A DNA stretch of 40,330 nt, taken from contig CAYXDO010000099.1 of the NCBI GenBank assembly GCA_964463485.1, positions 1-40,330 of the forward strand, given 5' to 3'. This DNA is from CAYXDO01 sp964463485. GTDB lineage: Bacteria > Myxococcota > Kuafuiibacteriia > Kuafuiibacteriales > Kuafuiibacteriaceae. The translations under genes and the position numbers were made by a program. This document shows, in pieces, positions 22,724 to 31,572 of the stretch (within the stretch, counting starts at the first letter, position 1; each line of letters begins with the position of its first letter). The notes beneath the pieces were generated by a model. The model saw only the letters and a list, made by a program, of their open reading frames with translations, was not told where the DNA came from and searched no databases.

Positions 22724-25700
22724 GGAAGAAGTCGTAATACTCTCCGAGCTCGGCCCCGCGTTGTCGCAGTCTCTCGCAGCGCTCCGCGGATCTCAAGAAG
22801 CCGTGACGCCGCAGGAGCCGAGACAAGTCTTCGAGCGCCAACCCATACCGCGGGCCTACTCCTCGGAACGAAGGCAAGATCCGCTGCACGACCGCGAAGT
22901 CTCTGGCCACCGCGTCGGACAACAGGCCGCGGCTTGCCGACAGGTATCGACGCACCGCGACGAGCGTGCGCGTGGCTGGCGCGCCGGGGATGCGTCGCTC
23001 GTGGAGAAAGCTCACGACCTCTTCGATTGGGCCGAGCGGGATGGGCTCCCGAGGGACCAACAGGTCGTGAAGCTCGGCGTAGTCGATCGGATCGGCGCTC
23101 GACTGGGAGGGAGGCACCGCTCGCAGGATCGACGCCAGATCCGGCTCGACCCAAATCACCGAAGCCCGCGACAAGAAGCGAGGCGACAGGCGCTCCACGG
23201 TCTCGTCGATGTTGACCGTACCCACGAGGCGAACGTTCGGACCGAGCGTGAAGCTGCTCGGGTATCGGCCTTTGTTCGAGGGCGAGAGCTCTTCTCCGTA
23301 AAGCCGAACGGTCGGGTCCTGAGCCTCGAGCGCAGAGATCAACCGACTCAGATAATATTCGGGCGATGCCAAGTTGAGCTCCTCGAGCACTGCGGCGTAG
23401 AGTCCCCCGTAGGCGCGCCTTCGGTCGTCTTCGGCTCGGAGCAACCAGTCCAGCAGGCCTTCGCTCCCCGGGATCCACGCGTGTTGCTCGGGGTGGAAGA
23501 ATCCGAACAAGGCGGCGTCGTCTTGCCAGTCTCTTCGGACTACGAGCTCCAAATATCGATCGGTGCCGGGTCCATGGCCGAGCGCGGCCAGAAACCCGCG
23601 CGCCAGGGTACTCTTGCCAGCGCCGGGCGGACCGGCGAGCAGAGTCCAGGGTCCACTCAAAGAGGATGCCAGCAAATTCGCGGCGTCCTGAGGCTCGATG
23701 GAGAGCTGCGCCGCGATTCGATTGACGATCGCCCGGGCATCGGCACCGGACCTTGGGCCACAAGGCTTTGCGGCCACGGGTTCCCCGTTGTGCTCGGGCT
23801 CCGGATCGACCGACTTCCGACTTCCACCCATGAGTTGGGCGAGCAAGCGCGTCTTTTTGTCCTCGAGAAGCTCCTGAGCGAGTGAGATCTCCTTCGACAG
23901 GTCTCTGAGCCGCTCCTCTCGCTCGGCCCTGAGCGCGGTCTCCTCCCCTCGAACCGAGATTAACTCACCCCGAGCCCGCTCGATCTCTTGCTCCAGCGTC
24001 TGGAGCTCCGCGGACTTGGTCTGTCGGAGAGACTCGGCCTCTCGCTCGATCTCCGCGCGCCGTGTCTCCACGGATTTGGCCGCGGCGCGTTCGATCTCCC
24101 TGCGCCCCTCCTCGGTGGTCAAGAACCGCTCGGCGGCTCTCCGGCGCTCGCGCCCGAGCAACCGAGAAGCCTCGATCACGTTCTCCAGGTCCTTGGCTCG
24201 TCGTGCGAGGATAGGCCTCGGCAGGGGGCGCTTGGCGCCCAAGCGTTCGAGCAGCCTCTGCAGCGACCCGACGTCGATGCCCGAGAGGTCGTCGAGCATG
24301 TCCGCGAGCCACCGCTCGCGCGCCACCGCGTCGTCGACGTCCACGACCTCCGCCCCAGACGCGACGAGCTCGTCCAAAGTCGGCGCTTCGTGTACACACG
24401 GCGGGTCGATTTCGATCTTTCCGAACAACTCATAAAATCGCGCAGAACCCAGGGCTGCAACGAATCCACGAGGATCGGCGGGGCCCGCGCCGGTCTGAGT
24501 GAATGAATATGGACCGAGCACGCGGCCCCCGTCCTCCACGAAAAACGGCATCGGACCAGGGCCCGGCATGAGTCGAGCCTCATCGAGCCGCGAAGGAGAG
24601 ACCGCATAAACGGGCCGAAACAACACCGAGTCGTCGAGGGACTCTGGGTCTCGTCGCAGCTCCGACGGCATGTCCGGCCGCGGCGGCTTGCGGTACCAAG
24701 CGCCTTGACCCCCTGTCCGCACCTTCGATCCCTGGGGAAGATCAGCGACTGTTCGTAACACGAGCTCGCCCGTCCAACTCACCCGTGTGGATTCCATCGC
24801 GACGCCCGTCTCCATGAACGCTACCGGCGTCAAAACAGCCCCCAAGTCACGCTTGCCGCCCGCGACCGCAAGCAGCGGCAGCTGATCGGCACGGTCCCGC
24901 TCGATCGCGTCGATCAACCGAAGTAACCCATCGATGAGATGCTGGTTCGGAAGCTTCGCCAGCCACCGCGCCCTGATGCGCCGCAATAAGCTCTCGATGC
25001 TCGATGACTCCGGTCCCCGAAGCGGCGCCTTCCTCGCTCGCTCCGCGATCGCCACGAGCTCCGGTCCAAGCGTCTCCTCCTCACGTTGCCGCGCCCCCAA
25101 TAGCTCCGCCGCGATGGCCGATGAGAGCTGATGTGACTTCAAGATCGAGCCGTCTCGCAAAGATCCGCGCGCGTCTCGCAACGCAGCCTCGAGTCGCGCC
25201 CGATCCTCGCCGAGCGCCAAGCGCGCCACCTCGAGCGACAGCTCGTCGAGCCGCCCCGCGGTCTCTTTGGCCCGCAACGTTCGGGTGGTCTCGGCACCCT
25301 TGTGCAGCGGCCGCAGCGCGTCGAGGGTCAGCTCCTCGAGCTGCTCCGGGATGACCTGACCGGCACTCTTGAGATCGTCGGTCCACGCTCGGAGCTCCGA
25401 AACGAGCCGCGTGCGCTCGAGCTCACGCTCCGTGCCCTCGATCTCCGCCGAGGCGATCTGGAGAAACTCGGCGGCCTGTGCCGCATCGAGGTTCTCGAGG
25501 TGGGATCGTGCCTCGGTGATCCAAGTTTTGGTGTCCTGACTGCCCGCGCGCGATTCGAGCGCAGAGATTTCGTTCGCGATCCGCGTGAGCTCCGCCTCGG
25601 CGTCTTCGATCCACGGCGCCGGCGTCAACGCCGGATCGGCGTCCCGCGCTTCTTGCGCAAGGGCGAGCAGCCGAACACGATCCGGCAGCGTGACCTCCGA

Positions 25701-26600
25701 GGGCAGGCTGACGAGCTGCTCCATGAGCCACGCGGGTCTGAGCGCGTCTGGAGTTCGCTCTTCCTGCGTGAGGCGCACGACGTCGAACAACAGCGTCCGT
25801 CCCATCTCTCCGTAAGGTGCGAGCTCGGTCTCGATCCGCACCATGGCGTCCGCGGGCAACAGCGGCGCCGACGGAGGAGCCGCCGTCCAATGTCGAACGA
25901 CCGCGTGAGCCTTGTCCTGGAATAGCCTCAGGTGCTTGACGAGGTTGTTCCACACCGAGCTCTGCGGAATCAGGTCCTCGTCGTTGCGTGGCTCGCTCGC
26001 CCACTCCTCCACGTCGGCGTTCAAAATGCGCAAACCGGTGGGAGGTGGCCTCGATGGGTCTTCCGAGAGCCGAAGGAGCTCGTAGGCCTCCTTCTGAGCC
26101 TCTTTGTAGATTTCCGGTCCCGGCGACTTCTTGATCGTCTGGTGGTGGTCCGCTTGCTCCTTGAGGCGGGCTCGAGCTCGACGAAATGCGAGCGGCTGAT
26201 GGAGCTCCACGAGCGCTGGGCTCCGACCGGCGACGTCGAGCGCCGCGCGCAGCGGTCGACCAAGCCAGCTCGGGAGCTCCTCGTCCACTCGCCAAGCGGT
26301 CCCGAGGGGTGAGACGCCAAGCGCCGCCTGCATCCACCAGTCGGCGAGCACGGCGACCCTTCGCTCCGGCTCCTTGCCGATCGAGAGCGCCTGCAAGGTC
26401 TCCTTCAGGCGATCGAGCGCACGACGACGATGCGATCGCGCGCGTTGCTCCGCCGCGCGTTCCTCCCGGTCACGCTCTGGCGAAACGTCCGTCCAGACCA
26501 AGCGATGGACCGGGCCCAAAAGGATCATCACCAGCCGCGCGCTCATCGGGCTCGCGTCCAGGGCGCCTCGTGCAAAAAGGGCTATCGGGTTGTCGGCCAT
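22716..26600 (-). CDS. McrB-like AAA+ ATPase/GTPase with large coiled-coil N-terminus
   Basis: A 1294-residue protein. The C-terminal AAA+ domain (about 950-1250) shows Walker A GPPGAGKST (about 990), Walker B VLEELNLASPEYYL (about 1068; Glu where Asp is more usual) and VGTVNIDETVERLSPRFLSRA (about 1122), the sensor region of the McrB family in place of MNTADRS. Before it, about 820-920 is a long Glu/Arg-rich coiled coil. The first 800 residues are mostly helical, with a beta-rich part near 600-720 (PVYAVSPSRLD, GRVLGPYSFTQTG), and match no domain I can name. It probably senses modified or foreign nucleic acid, or another infection signal, and drives the nuclease encoded next. The ATG at 26600 follows GGAG by 5 nt. 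Confidence 0.85.
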   Translation of the reverse strand: MADNPIALFARGALDASPMSARLVMILLGPVHRLVWTDVSPERDREERAAEQRARSHRRRALDRLKETLQALSIGKEPERRVAVLADWWMQAALGVSPLGTAWRVDEELPSWLGRPLRAALDVAGRSPALVELHQPLAFRRARARLKEQADHHQTIKKSPGPEIYKEAQKEAYELLRLSEDPSRPPPTGLRILNADVEEWASEPRNDEDLIPQSSVWNNLVKHLRLFQDKAHAVVRHWTAAPPSAPLLPADAMVRIETELAPYGEMGRTLLFDVVRLTQEERTPDALRPAWLMEQLVSLPSEVTLPDRVRLLALAQEARDADPALTPAPWIEDAEAELTRIANEISALESRAGSQDTKTWITEARSHLENLDAAQAAEFLQIASAEIEGTERELERTRLVSELRAWTDDLKSAGQVIPEQLEELTLDALRPLHKGAETTRTLRAKETAGRLDELSLEVARLALGEDRARLEAALRDARGSLRDGSILKSHQLSSAIAAELLGARQREEETLGPELVAIAERARKAPLRGPESSSIESLLRRIRARWLAKLPNQHLIDGLLRLIDAIERDRADQLPLLAVAGGKRDLGAVLTPVAFMETGVAMESTRVSWTGELVLRTVADLPQGSKVRTGGQGAWYRKPPRPDMPSELRRDPESLDDSVLFRPVYAVSPSRLDEARLMPGPGPMPFFVEDGGRVLGPYSFTQTGAGPADPRGFVAALGSARFYELFGKIEIDPPCVHEAPTLDELVASGAEVVDVDDAVARERWLADMLDDLSGIDVGSLQRLLERLGAKRPLPRPILARRAKDLENVIEASRLLGRERRRAAERFLTTEEGRREIERAAAKSVETRRAEIEREAESLRQTKSAELQTLEQEIERARGELISVRGEETALRAEREERLRDLSKEISLAQELLEDKKTRLLAQLMGGSRKSVDPEPEHNGEPVAAKPCGPRSGADARAIVNRIAAQLSIEPQDAANLLASSLSGPWTLLAGPPGAGKSTLARGFLAALGHGPGTDRYLELVVRRDWQDDAALFGFFHPEQHAWIPGSEGLLDWLLRAEDDRRRAYGGLYAAVLEELNLASPEYYLSRLISALEAQDPTVRLYGEELSPSNKGRYPSSFTLGPNVRLVGTVNIDETVERLSPRFLSRASVIWVEPDLASILRAVPPSQSSADPIDYAELHDLLVPREPIPLGPIEEVVSFLHERRIPGAPATRTLVAVRRYLSASRGLLSDAVARDFAVVQRILPSFRGVGPRYGLALEDLSRLLRRHGFLRSAERCERLRQRGAELGEYYDFFHA

Positions 26601-26605
26601 GTTCG

Positions 26606-26657
26606 CTCCGCGGGGAGCTTACACGAACGTCGGAGGGCGCACCTCCGATTCGCGGAG
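26606..26657. promoter_or_regulatory. Nested inverted repeat in the divergent McrB-like promoter region
   Basis: TCGGAGG (26630-26636) and CCTCCGA (26642-26648) form a perfect stem with a 5-nt loop. Outside it, CTCCGCG (26606-26612) pairs with CGCGGAG (26651-26657). The outer arms contain the likely ribosome binding sites of both flanking genes, so folding in RNA or protein binding on DNA could affect both. Confidence 0.4.
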
Positions 26658-26672
26658 AGGTATGATGCGCCG

Positions 26673-28511
26673 ATGTCGCGGTCGAGCCCCGGGACGGTAG
26701 GGGCCCCGCAGCCTCCAGGTACGGTGCGGCTCCGCTCCCTCCCAAAGTCGTCGCGCTGCGAGCTCCTTTCTTCAGCCCACCGCCGAAAATCTACGGCCCG
26801 CGCGGCCGCCAACGAGCTACCGACGCTGCCGACATTCGGCCCCGGCCGGTCGGCTGCGCTGTGGATCTCGGCCTTCGCGGGGTGCTCCCCGCCCGCGTTC
26901 ACGGCGAACTTTCCGGACGAGCTCACTCAGATTCTCGTGTTTTCGGAAGACGACGAAGGTCACCTGGCCGGCGCACGCTTGGAACCCTTCGACCCGAGCC
27001 AGCCCCTCCGAGTCTCCGTCGAAGGAACTCAAACCTTCGTCACCGGATTCTCCAAAAGTCCGTTCGTGGCCGCAGGGCTCGACGACTCAGTCGCACCGGA
27101 GCTGGCGTTCGCGGCGCCATGTGAAGCGGCGCTCCCGAGTCCCTCATACGTACTCATCGTCGACGAGGTCAGCGCTCACGAGGCAAGGCCGGAAGAGATC
27201 CGCGCCGTCACGGTTCCCGCGATGCGGAAGCAGTGCCCGCGGATCGAAGAGGTCGTGGCCGATCTCACCGTCGGAGGTCAGTCCGTCGCGTGCGACGCCG
27301 CCCTGACGGCCGATGGGTGCGACATCGTCGTCGAGCTGACCAGCTGCGTCGCCGCTCGGCTCGAGGGTCGCGTCCAACCCAGCGGTGACGTATGCCTCCG
27401 CAATACGTCCAAGTGCAGCGCCAGCGCCAAGCGAGCTCATGCCCTGGCCTCCTTCGAGTGCTCGACCGACCCCCCGAGCTCTGGAAACGTCTACTCCGTT
27501 CCGAACGCGCTGCCCGTGAGCGCCGAGTCGGTGTCGCTCGTGCCAGACGATGGGTTCGAGACCAACGTGCTGAGCTCCCCTGGGAGTCTAGCGGGCGCGC
27601 TGAGCGACCTGGTCGAGACCCCTGACGGTATCGCAGTGGCGGTTTCGAGCTCGCCGGCGAGCGCTGGCTGCGCACCCGACCCCGTCGATCGCGTCGTGTG
27701 GGTCGACCCCGATACTCTCGAAGTCACCCGCTCGACGACCGTGGCCGGCTGCGTCCGGCGCCTCGCATCCAACGGTCCGCGACTCGTCGGGGTCGGGACC
27801 GCGGGTGAGTATCCAATCGTGCACGAATTCGACGATACCGGAAGGGTCACGCAGCAAACTCTAGAAGAACCCGTCGGCTTCGTCACGTCGGTGTCACTCC
27901 AGGGTGAACGAATCGTCGCCCTCTTTAGCGCCGTACCGATGGGAGGTCCGCCCGTCAGCGGGGTGTCGCTCGGTGAGCGAGTGACTTGGCGGAGGTTTCC
28001 GAGAACCGAAATCGTCCACGCCTCGGTGTTTCCACGCGGAATTCTCGCGTCCGACTCGGACGGTGACGTGCTGATGTGGATCGACGCAGACCTGCAGGAG
28101 ACCTACCTCGCGCCGGTTCCGCACTTCGATTCCGTTGGGCTCGGACCGGCCTTGTTCCACGAACCCACCCATAGGTACGTCGTGCCGGTCGTGGGCGACT
28201 CACCCCGACTCGCGGCCGGAACTGAATCCGAATGGGAAGGAGAGTCGGTCTTCGTGGGCAAGCGGGCCGTCCCGACGGCCGTCGCGAGCTGGCCGGCGGA
28301 CCCGCGCCTGGCCCTCGTCACCGCGTCGACGATGGACGGGCCGCCCGAGGTTCTCGTCACCTTCTTCGACGTGGTCGAGCATCGTTATCTGCCCGGCACG
28401 CTCTCGGTCGGCCGGGGATATGTGCGAAAGGCGATCACGGACCAGCGCGGCAGAGTCTGGCTGCTCCTCGGTTGGGCGGGTCAGCTCGTGAGAGTGAGTC
28501 CCAAAGACTGA
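26673..28511 (+). CDS. Exported propeller-like protein of unknown function
   Basis: The frame is coding from at least about 26850. A hydrophobic segment ending in a lipobox-like Cys (LWISAFAGCSPP) suggests a lipoprotein. The mature part (about 540 residues) has beta-rich repeats typical of propellers: GIAVAVSSS, DRVVWVDPDTLEVTRST, PRLVGVGTAGEYPIVHEFDDTGRV, ERIVALFSAVP, GILASDSDGDVLMWIDAD and GRVWLLLGWAGQLVRV. It resembles proteins that accumulate WD-like or NHL-like blades. The start is uncertain: ATG 26673 puts 60 basic, proline-rich residues before the signal sequence, and no in-frame ATG, GTG or TTG lies close to it. A short ORF at 26662-26700 in another frame is better placed for the GGAGAGG at 26654. 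Cys pairs in the mature part fit an extracytoplasmic location. Confidence 0.6.
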   Translation: MSRSSPGTVGAPQPPGTVRLRSLPKSSRCELLSSAHRRKSTARAAANELPTLPTFGPGRSAALWISAFAGCSPPAFTANFPDELTQILVFSEDDEGHLAGARLEPFDPSQPLRVSVEGTQTFVTGFSKSPFVAAGLDDSVAPELAFAAPCEAALPSPSYVLIVDEVSAHEARPEEIRAVTVPAMRKQCPRIEEVVADLTVGGQSVACDAALTADGCDIVVELTSCVAARLEGRVQPSGDVCLRNTSKCSASAKRAHALASFECSTDPPSSGNVYSVPNALPVSAESVSLVPDDGFETNVLSSPGSLAGALSDLVETPDGIAVAVSSSPASAGCAPDPVDRVVWVDPDTLEVTRSTTVAGCVRRLASNGPRLVGVGTAGEYPIVHEFDDTGRVTQQTLEEPVGFVTSVSLQGERIVALFSAVPMGGPPVSGVSLGERVTWRRFPRTEIVHASVFPRGILASDSDGDVLMWIDADLQETYLAPVPHFDSVGLGPALFHEPTHRYVVPVVGDSPRLAAGTESEWEGESVFVGKRAVPTAVASWPADPRLALVTASTMDGPPEVLVTFFDVVEHRYLPGTLSVGRGYVRKAITDQRGRVWLLLGWAGQLVRVSPKD

Positions 28512-28693
28512 TCACCTGCTCGCCTCGGTCCACGACCCTTCGACGGCCCAGCAATCCCATCGACGGGGGGCTGGAGTATGCGACCGACCCACCCGGCGGC
28601 GGTCAGGAACCCAGAGCGCTGCCGTCGAGAGTCACCGGCCCACTCTGCCGGCCGCCCGTTGCTTTCAACTCCTGCCACGCCTAGTCTCGTCGG

Positions 28694-30292
28694 GTGTCGG
28701 TCTCGGAACGTCGCGCCCTCCTCCTGTGGCGTCGAATCAAGGAGAGCTGGCGAATCTCACGCGCCGAAGGACCCGAGGCTCCTACGGCGCGAAAATCGCT
28801 CCTCGCGATCTGCGAGGTCATCGCCACCGAGCTCGAGACCCGGCCCGGCGTGCGGCTCGAGCTCACGCCGCGCACTCTCGTGATCGATGGGACCGAGGTC
28901 GATGACTCTCAGCGAGATCAGTCCATAGTCAGGGCGCTTCACGCCGATGGCGTCCGGGCGATCGAGATCGTTCGCGGGGCCACCGAGGAGGAGGTCACCG
29001 ATTTGTTCGACCTCTGGTGGGCCTTCTTGCTCGGGCGAATCGGCGGTGAGCATACTTTCTCGACCTTGGCTTTCGAGGGCGAGGGCCGGTCGGTTCGCGT
29101 CCTCTCGGAGGCGTCGGGCTTCGATGACGAGGACCAAGGGGAGCGCCAGCGTCGCGCTCGTTTGTCCGAGGAGTGGGTTGCCAAGCTCTGTTCGCCGAAG
29201 CTGAGCGAACGGATCGAGTTGGGGGACCCTTCAGGGCTCTTGCACGCTCGCGGCCTCACCGAGGGCGAGGTGCTCGACCCGACGCTCTCCGCCAGGGAGC
29301 TCGCTGATTTGGCGGCGGGTGCGAGGTCGCTGCGGAGCACCGGCTTGTCCGAGCTCATCCTCCTCATGAAGGCGCTCGACCGAGCCGAGGAGAGCTCGAA
29401 GGACTCGGTCTCCGAGTTGGCGTTTCATGTGATCGCGCAGCTGGTCACTAGCGCCTCGGACCTCGACCGTACGCTCGATCGCATGTCCGATCGGTTCGAG
29501 CATGACGAAGCGCTCGAGGACGAGCTCTTTCGCGCTGCGTTCGAGCCCCAGCGTATCGCGGTCTTCTCGTCTCTACTCACCGACCGGGTCCAGGCGCCGG
29601 GAGCGCGGGCCGTCCTGCGGTACTTGCGGAACGAAGATCTCGATCTTCTCCTCGATCGGTTGCCCGAAGCCAAGGCCGGCGAGCGCATCGAGCTCGCCAA
29701 GCTGATCGCCGCCAAGAGTGTGCCGCCGGCTGAGCTCGCCGCGCACGTGATCGGTGCATCTGAAGAGGTCGCACTCTCCTTGTTCGAGTTGGCCGCCGCG
29801 ATCTCCGAGGAGCACCTCGACCTCCTGGTGCGAGCGAGCCTGGTGAGTGAGCATGCGACGGTGAGGACGCGAGCGCTCGCGGCCTCCAAGCCACGCCAAA
29901 TCCCGGAGCTCGCCGAGCTCCTGGAGTCATGTTTCGTGGACCCATCCGGGGTGGTGCAGCGAGCTGCGGTGAATGCGATCGCCAGGGCGAAGAACGACCA
30001 CGCGGTCACGCTTCTCTGCGCGCCTCTGGCTGCGCGCGGAGACTCCGACTTGAAGCGAGCTTGTATCCGGGCGATTGCGGGCATCGGCGGTCCTGTCTCG
30101 ACTTCGGCGTTGTGCCGAGTCGCCGGCGACCTTCGAGATCGAGGTGTGAGGATGGCGGCGATTGCGAGTTTGGGAGAGTTGGATGACGATGCGAGCGCGG
30201 TCTTTCTCAGGATGCTGACGAAGCGAGCGGATGAGGACCGATCGATTCGAGAGGCCGCGAAGCATGCTCTGGCCGGTCGAGGGAAGTCATGA
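28694..30292 (+). CDS. HEAT-repeat protein
   Basis: A 532-residue cytoplasmic protein. The N-terminal half (about 1-200) contains a basic helix and a beta-hairpin (VRLELTPRTLVIDGTEV) and then acidic helices. The C-terminal half (about 260-530) is an array of HEAT-like pairs: VVQRAAVNAIARAKNDHAVTLL, LKRACIRAIAGIGGPVSTSALC and VRMAAIASLGELDDDASAVFL are clear repeat units. HEAT arrays bind proteins. The GTG at 28694 is the likely start; no ATG lies near it. It is the first gene of a three-gene operon joined by ATGA overlaps, and the 182-nt gap before it shows no clear gene or terminator. Confidence 0.82.
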   Translation: MSVSERRALLLWRRIKESWRISRAEGPEAPTARKSLLAICEVIATELETRPGVRLELTPRTLVIDGTEVDDSQRDQSIVRALHADGVRAIEIVRGATEEEVTDLFDLWWAFLLGRIGGEHTFSTLAFEGEGRSVRVLSEASGFDDEDQGERQRRARLSEEWVAKLCSPKLSERIELGDPSGLLHARGLTEGEVLDPTLSARELADLAAGARSLRSTGLSELILLMKALDRAEESSKDSVSELAFHVIAQLVTSASDLDRTLDRMSDRFEHDEALEDELFRAAFEPQRIAVFSSLLTDRVQAPGARAVLRYLRNEDLDLLLDRLPEAKAGERIELAKLIAAKSVPPAELAAHVIGASEEVALSLFELAAAISEEHLDLLVRASLVSEHATVRTRALAASKPRQIPELAELLESCFVDPSGVVQRAAVNAIARAKNDHAVTLLCAPLAARGDSDLKRACIRAIAGIGGPVSTSALCRVAGDLRDRGVRMAAIASLGELDDDASAVFLRMLTKRADEDRSIREAAKHALAGRGKS

Positions 30293-31572
30293 GCTCGGTG
30301 GAAGACTCACTCGCGGCCGCGCTCGCCGAAGGCTTCACACAGCTATCGGAGGCTCCAGAGGCTCAGCTTCCGCATCGCGCCGCCATATGGGCGCGCGCCC
30401 TGAGTTCACCGATGACGTCGCTCGGCGAGGCGCGAGTAAGTCGCGCTGGAGAGCTCGTTGCCGTCAATGGCGTTTCGGTCCAACCAGGTCCCGCGCGGGA
30501 CGAGCTCTCGGCGCTTCTGGCGCGTCTGCAGCTCGACGAGTTGCGGCTTCTGAGAACGCCGGACTCCGGTGACTTGATCCTGCTTTCCCGGACCGATCGA
30601 GCCGCCCGTAGGCTCGGCCGTCAGCTCGATGCACCCGACCTACCGGTTCGCTCGTGTCGAACCATCCCCACACTCGGGCAGGCCGAGCGGGCGGCTCGGA
30701 CCTCGTCGCTGCTTCGCGCGTTCGCCGACGTCATCGTCATTCATGGATTGCTGTTGGAGCGGGTGAGCTCTGGGCGTCCGGCGTTCCTGCGGCCCCTGCG
30801 GCGTGCCATCCATCAACTCATTCGCTTGGCAGCTGGGCTGCCCGCCGAGCTCGCGATGCTCTCCGCGTCGGTGCTCACTCCCGGGCCTTCTGCCGCTCCG
30901 TCGATCGCCACGGTCGTCGTGATGGCGCTCGCCGAGCGGCTCTGTGCCCCGCGGGACCTGACCGCGGAGCTCGCGCTGGCGGCGCTTACGGTCGACCTCA
31001 GCGCGCGGCCTGACGTGGGTACCCCCGCGCAGCGCATCGACGAGAGTGAGACTCACTTGGTGCGAAGTCTCACTGCCGTTGCGGGCGAGGCCGGCGATCC
31101 GAGGGCTGTGCGCCGCGCCGCGCTGGGTTACGAGGCACTCATGCCGACGGCAGGCAAAGATGGGATCGTACCTACCGTGGCTGGTCGAGCCCTCGGCATC
31201 GCCGCCACCTTCGCCGATCTGGTTGCGCCCCGACCCCCGACCCGGGGACTCTCATCGGCTCGAGCTCTCGACATACTCTTGGCGAGCCACGACGATCCGC
31301 GCATGGCGCGCCTGCTGGCCACGACTCTCGGCCGTCCACCCCTGGGCTCGGTCGTTCGCCTCTCGTCTGGAGATGTCGCGGTCGTCGTTCCGCCGCTTGC
31401 TGCTCCAGGTTCCGCGCCGCGGGTGAGGCTGCTGACTTCGCGCGGCCCAGGACCCACGCTCGAGCTCGCCTCGGACGGGCGCCGACAGATCGTCGGTCTC
31501 GACGACCCCAGGGACCTCGGGCTGAACCCACTCTGCGTCGTCTTCAACCGAGCGGAAGGAGGTCAATCATGA
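30289..31572 (+). CDS. Degenerate HD-GYP-like protein
   Basis: A 427-residue protein in the HEAT operon. Its middle, SIATVVVMALAERL (about 205) then LALAALTVDLSARP (about 225), lines up with the helix pair of HD-GYP domains, in which the motif reads ALLHDIGK; here the metal-binding His-Asp pair appears as Val-Asp and the Gly-Lys as Ser-Ala. The C-terminal segment LLATTLGRPPLGSVVRLSSGDVAVVV (about 345) is like the tail of HD-GYP proteins, which ends in PPGTLVRLS and VV. It is therefore probably a catalytically dead relative that binds c-di-GMP or a partner. The N-terminus (1-130) is polar and unrecognised. It starts by ATGA overlap with the HEAT gene and overlaps the next gene the same way. 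Confidence 0.6.
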   Translation: MSSVEDSLAAALAEGFTQLSEAPEAQLPHRAAIWARALSSPMTSLGEARVSRAGELVAVNGVSVQPGPARDELSALLARLQLDELRLLRTPDSGDLILLSRTDRAARRLGRQLDAPDLPVRSCRTIPTLGQAERAARTSSLLRAFADVIVIHGLLLERVSSGRPAFLRPLRRAIHQLIRLAAGLPAELAMLSASVLTPGPSAAPSIATVVVMALAERLCAPRDLTAELALAALTVDLSARPDVGTPAQRIDESETHLVRSLTAVAGEAGDPRAVRRAALGYEALMPTAGKDGIVPTVAGRALGIAATFADLVAPRPPTRGLSSARALDILLASHDDPRMARLLATTLGRPPLGSVVRLSSGDVAVVVPPLAAPGSAPRVRLLTSRGPGPTLELASDGRRQIVGLDDPRDLGLNPLCVVFNRAEGGQS

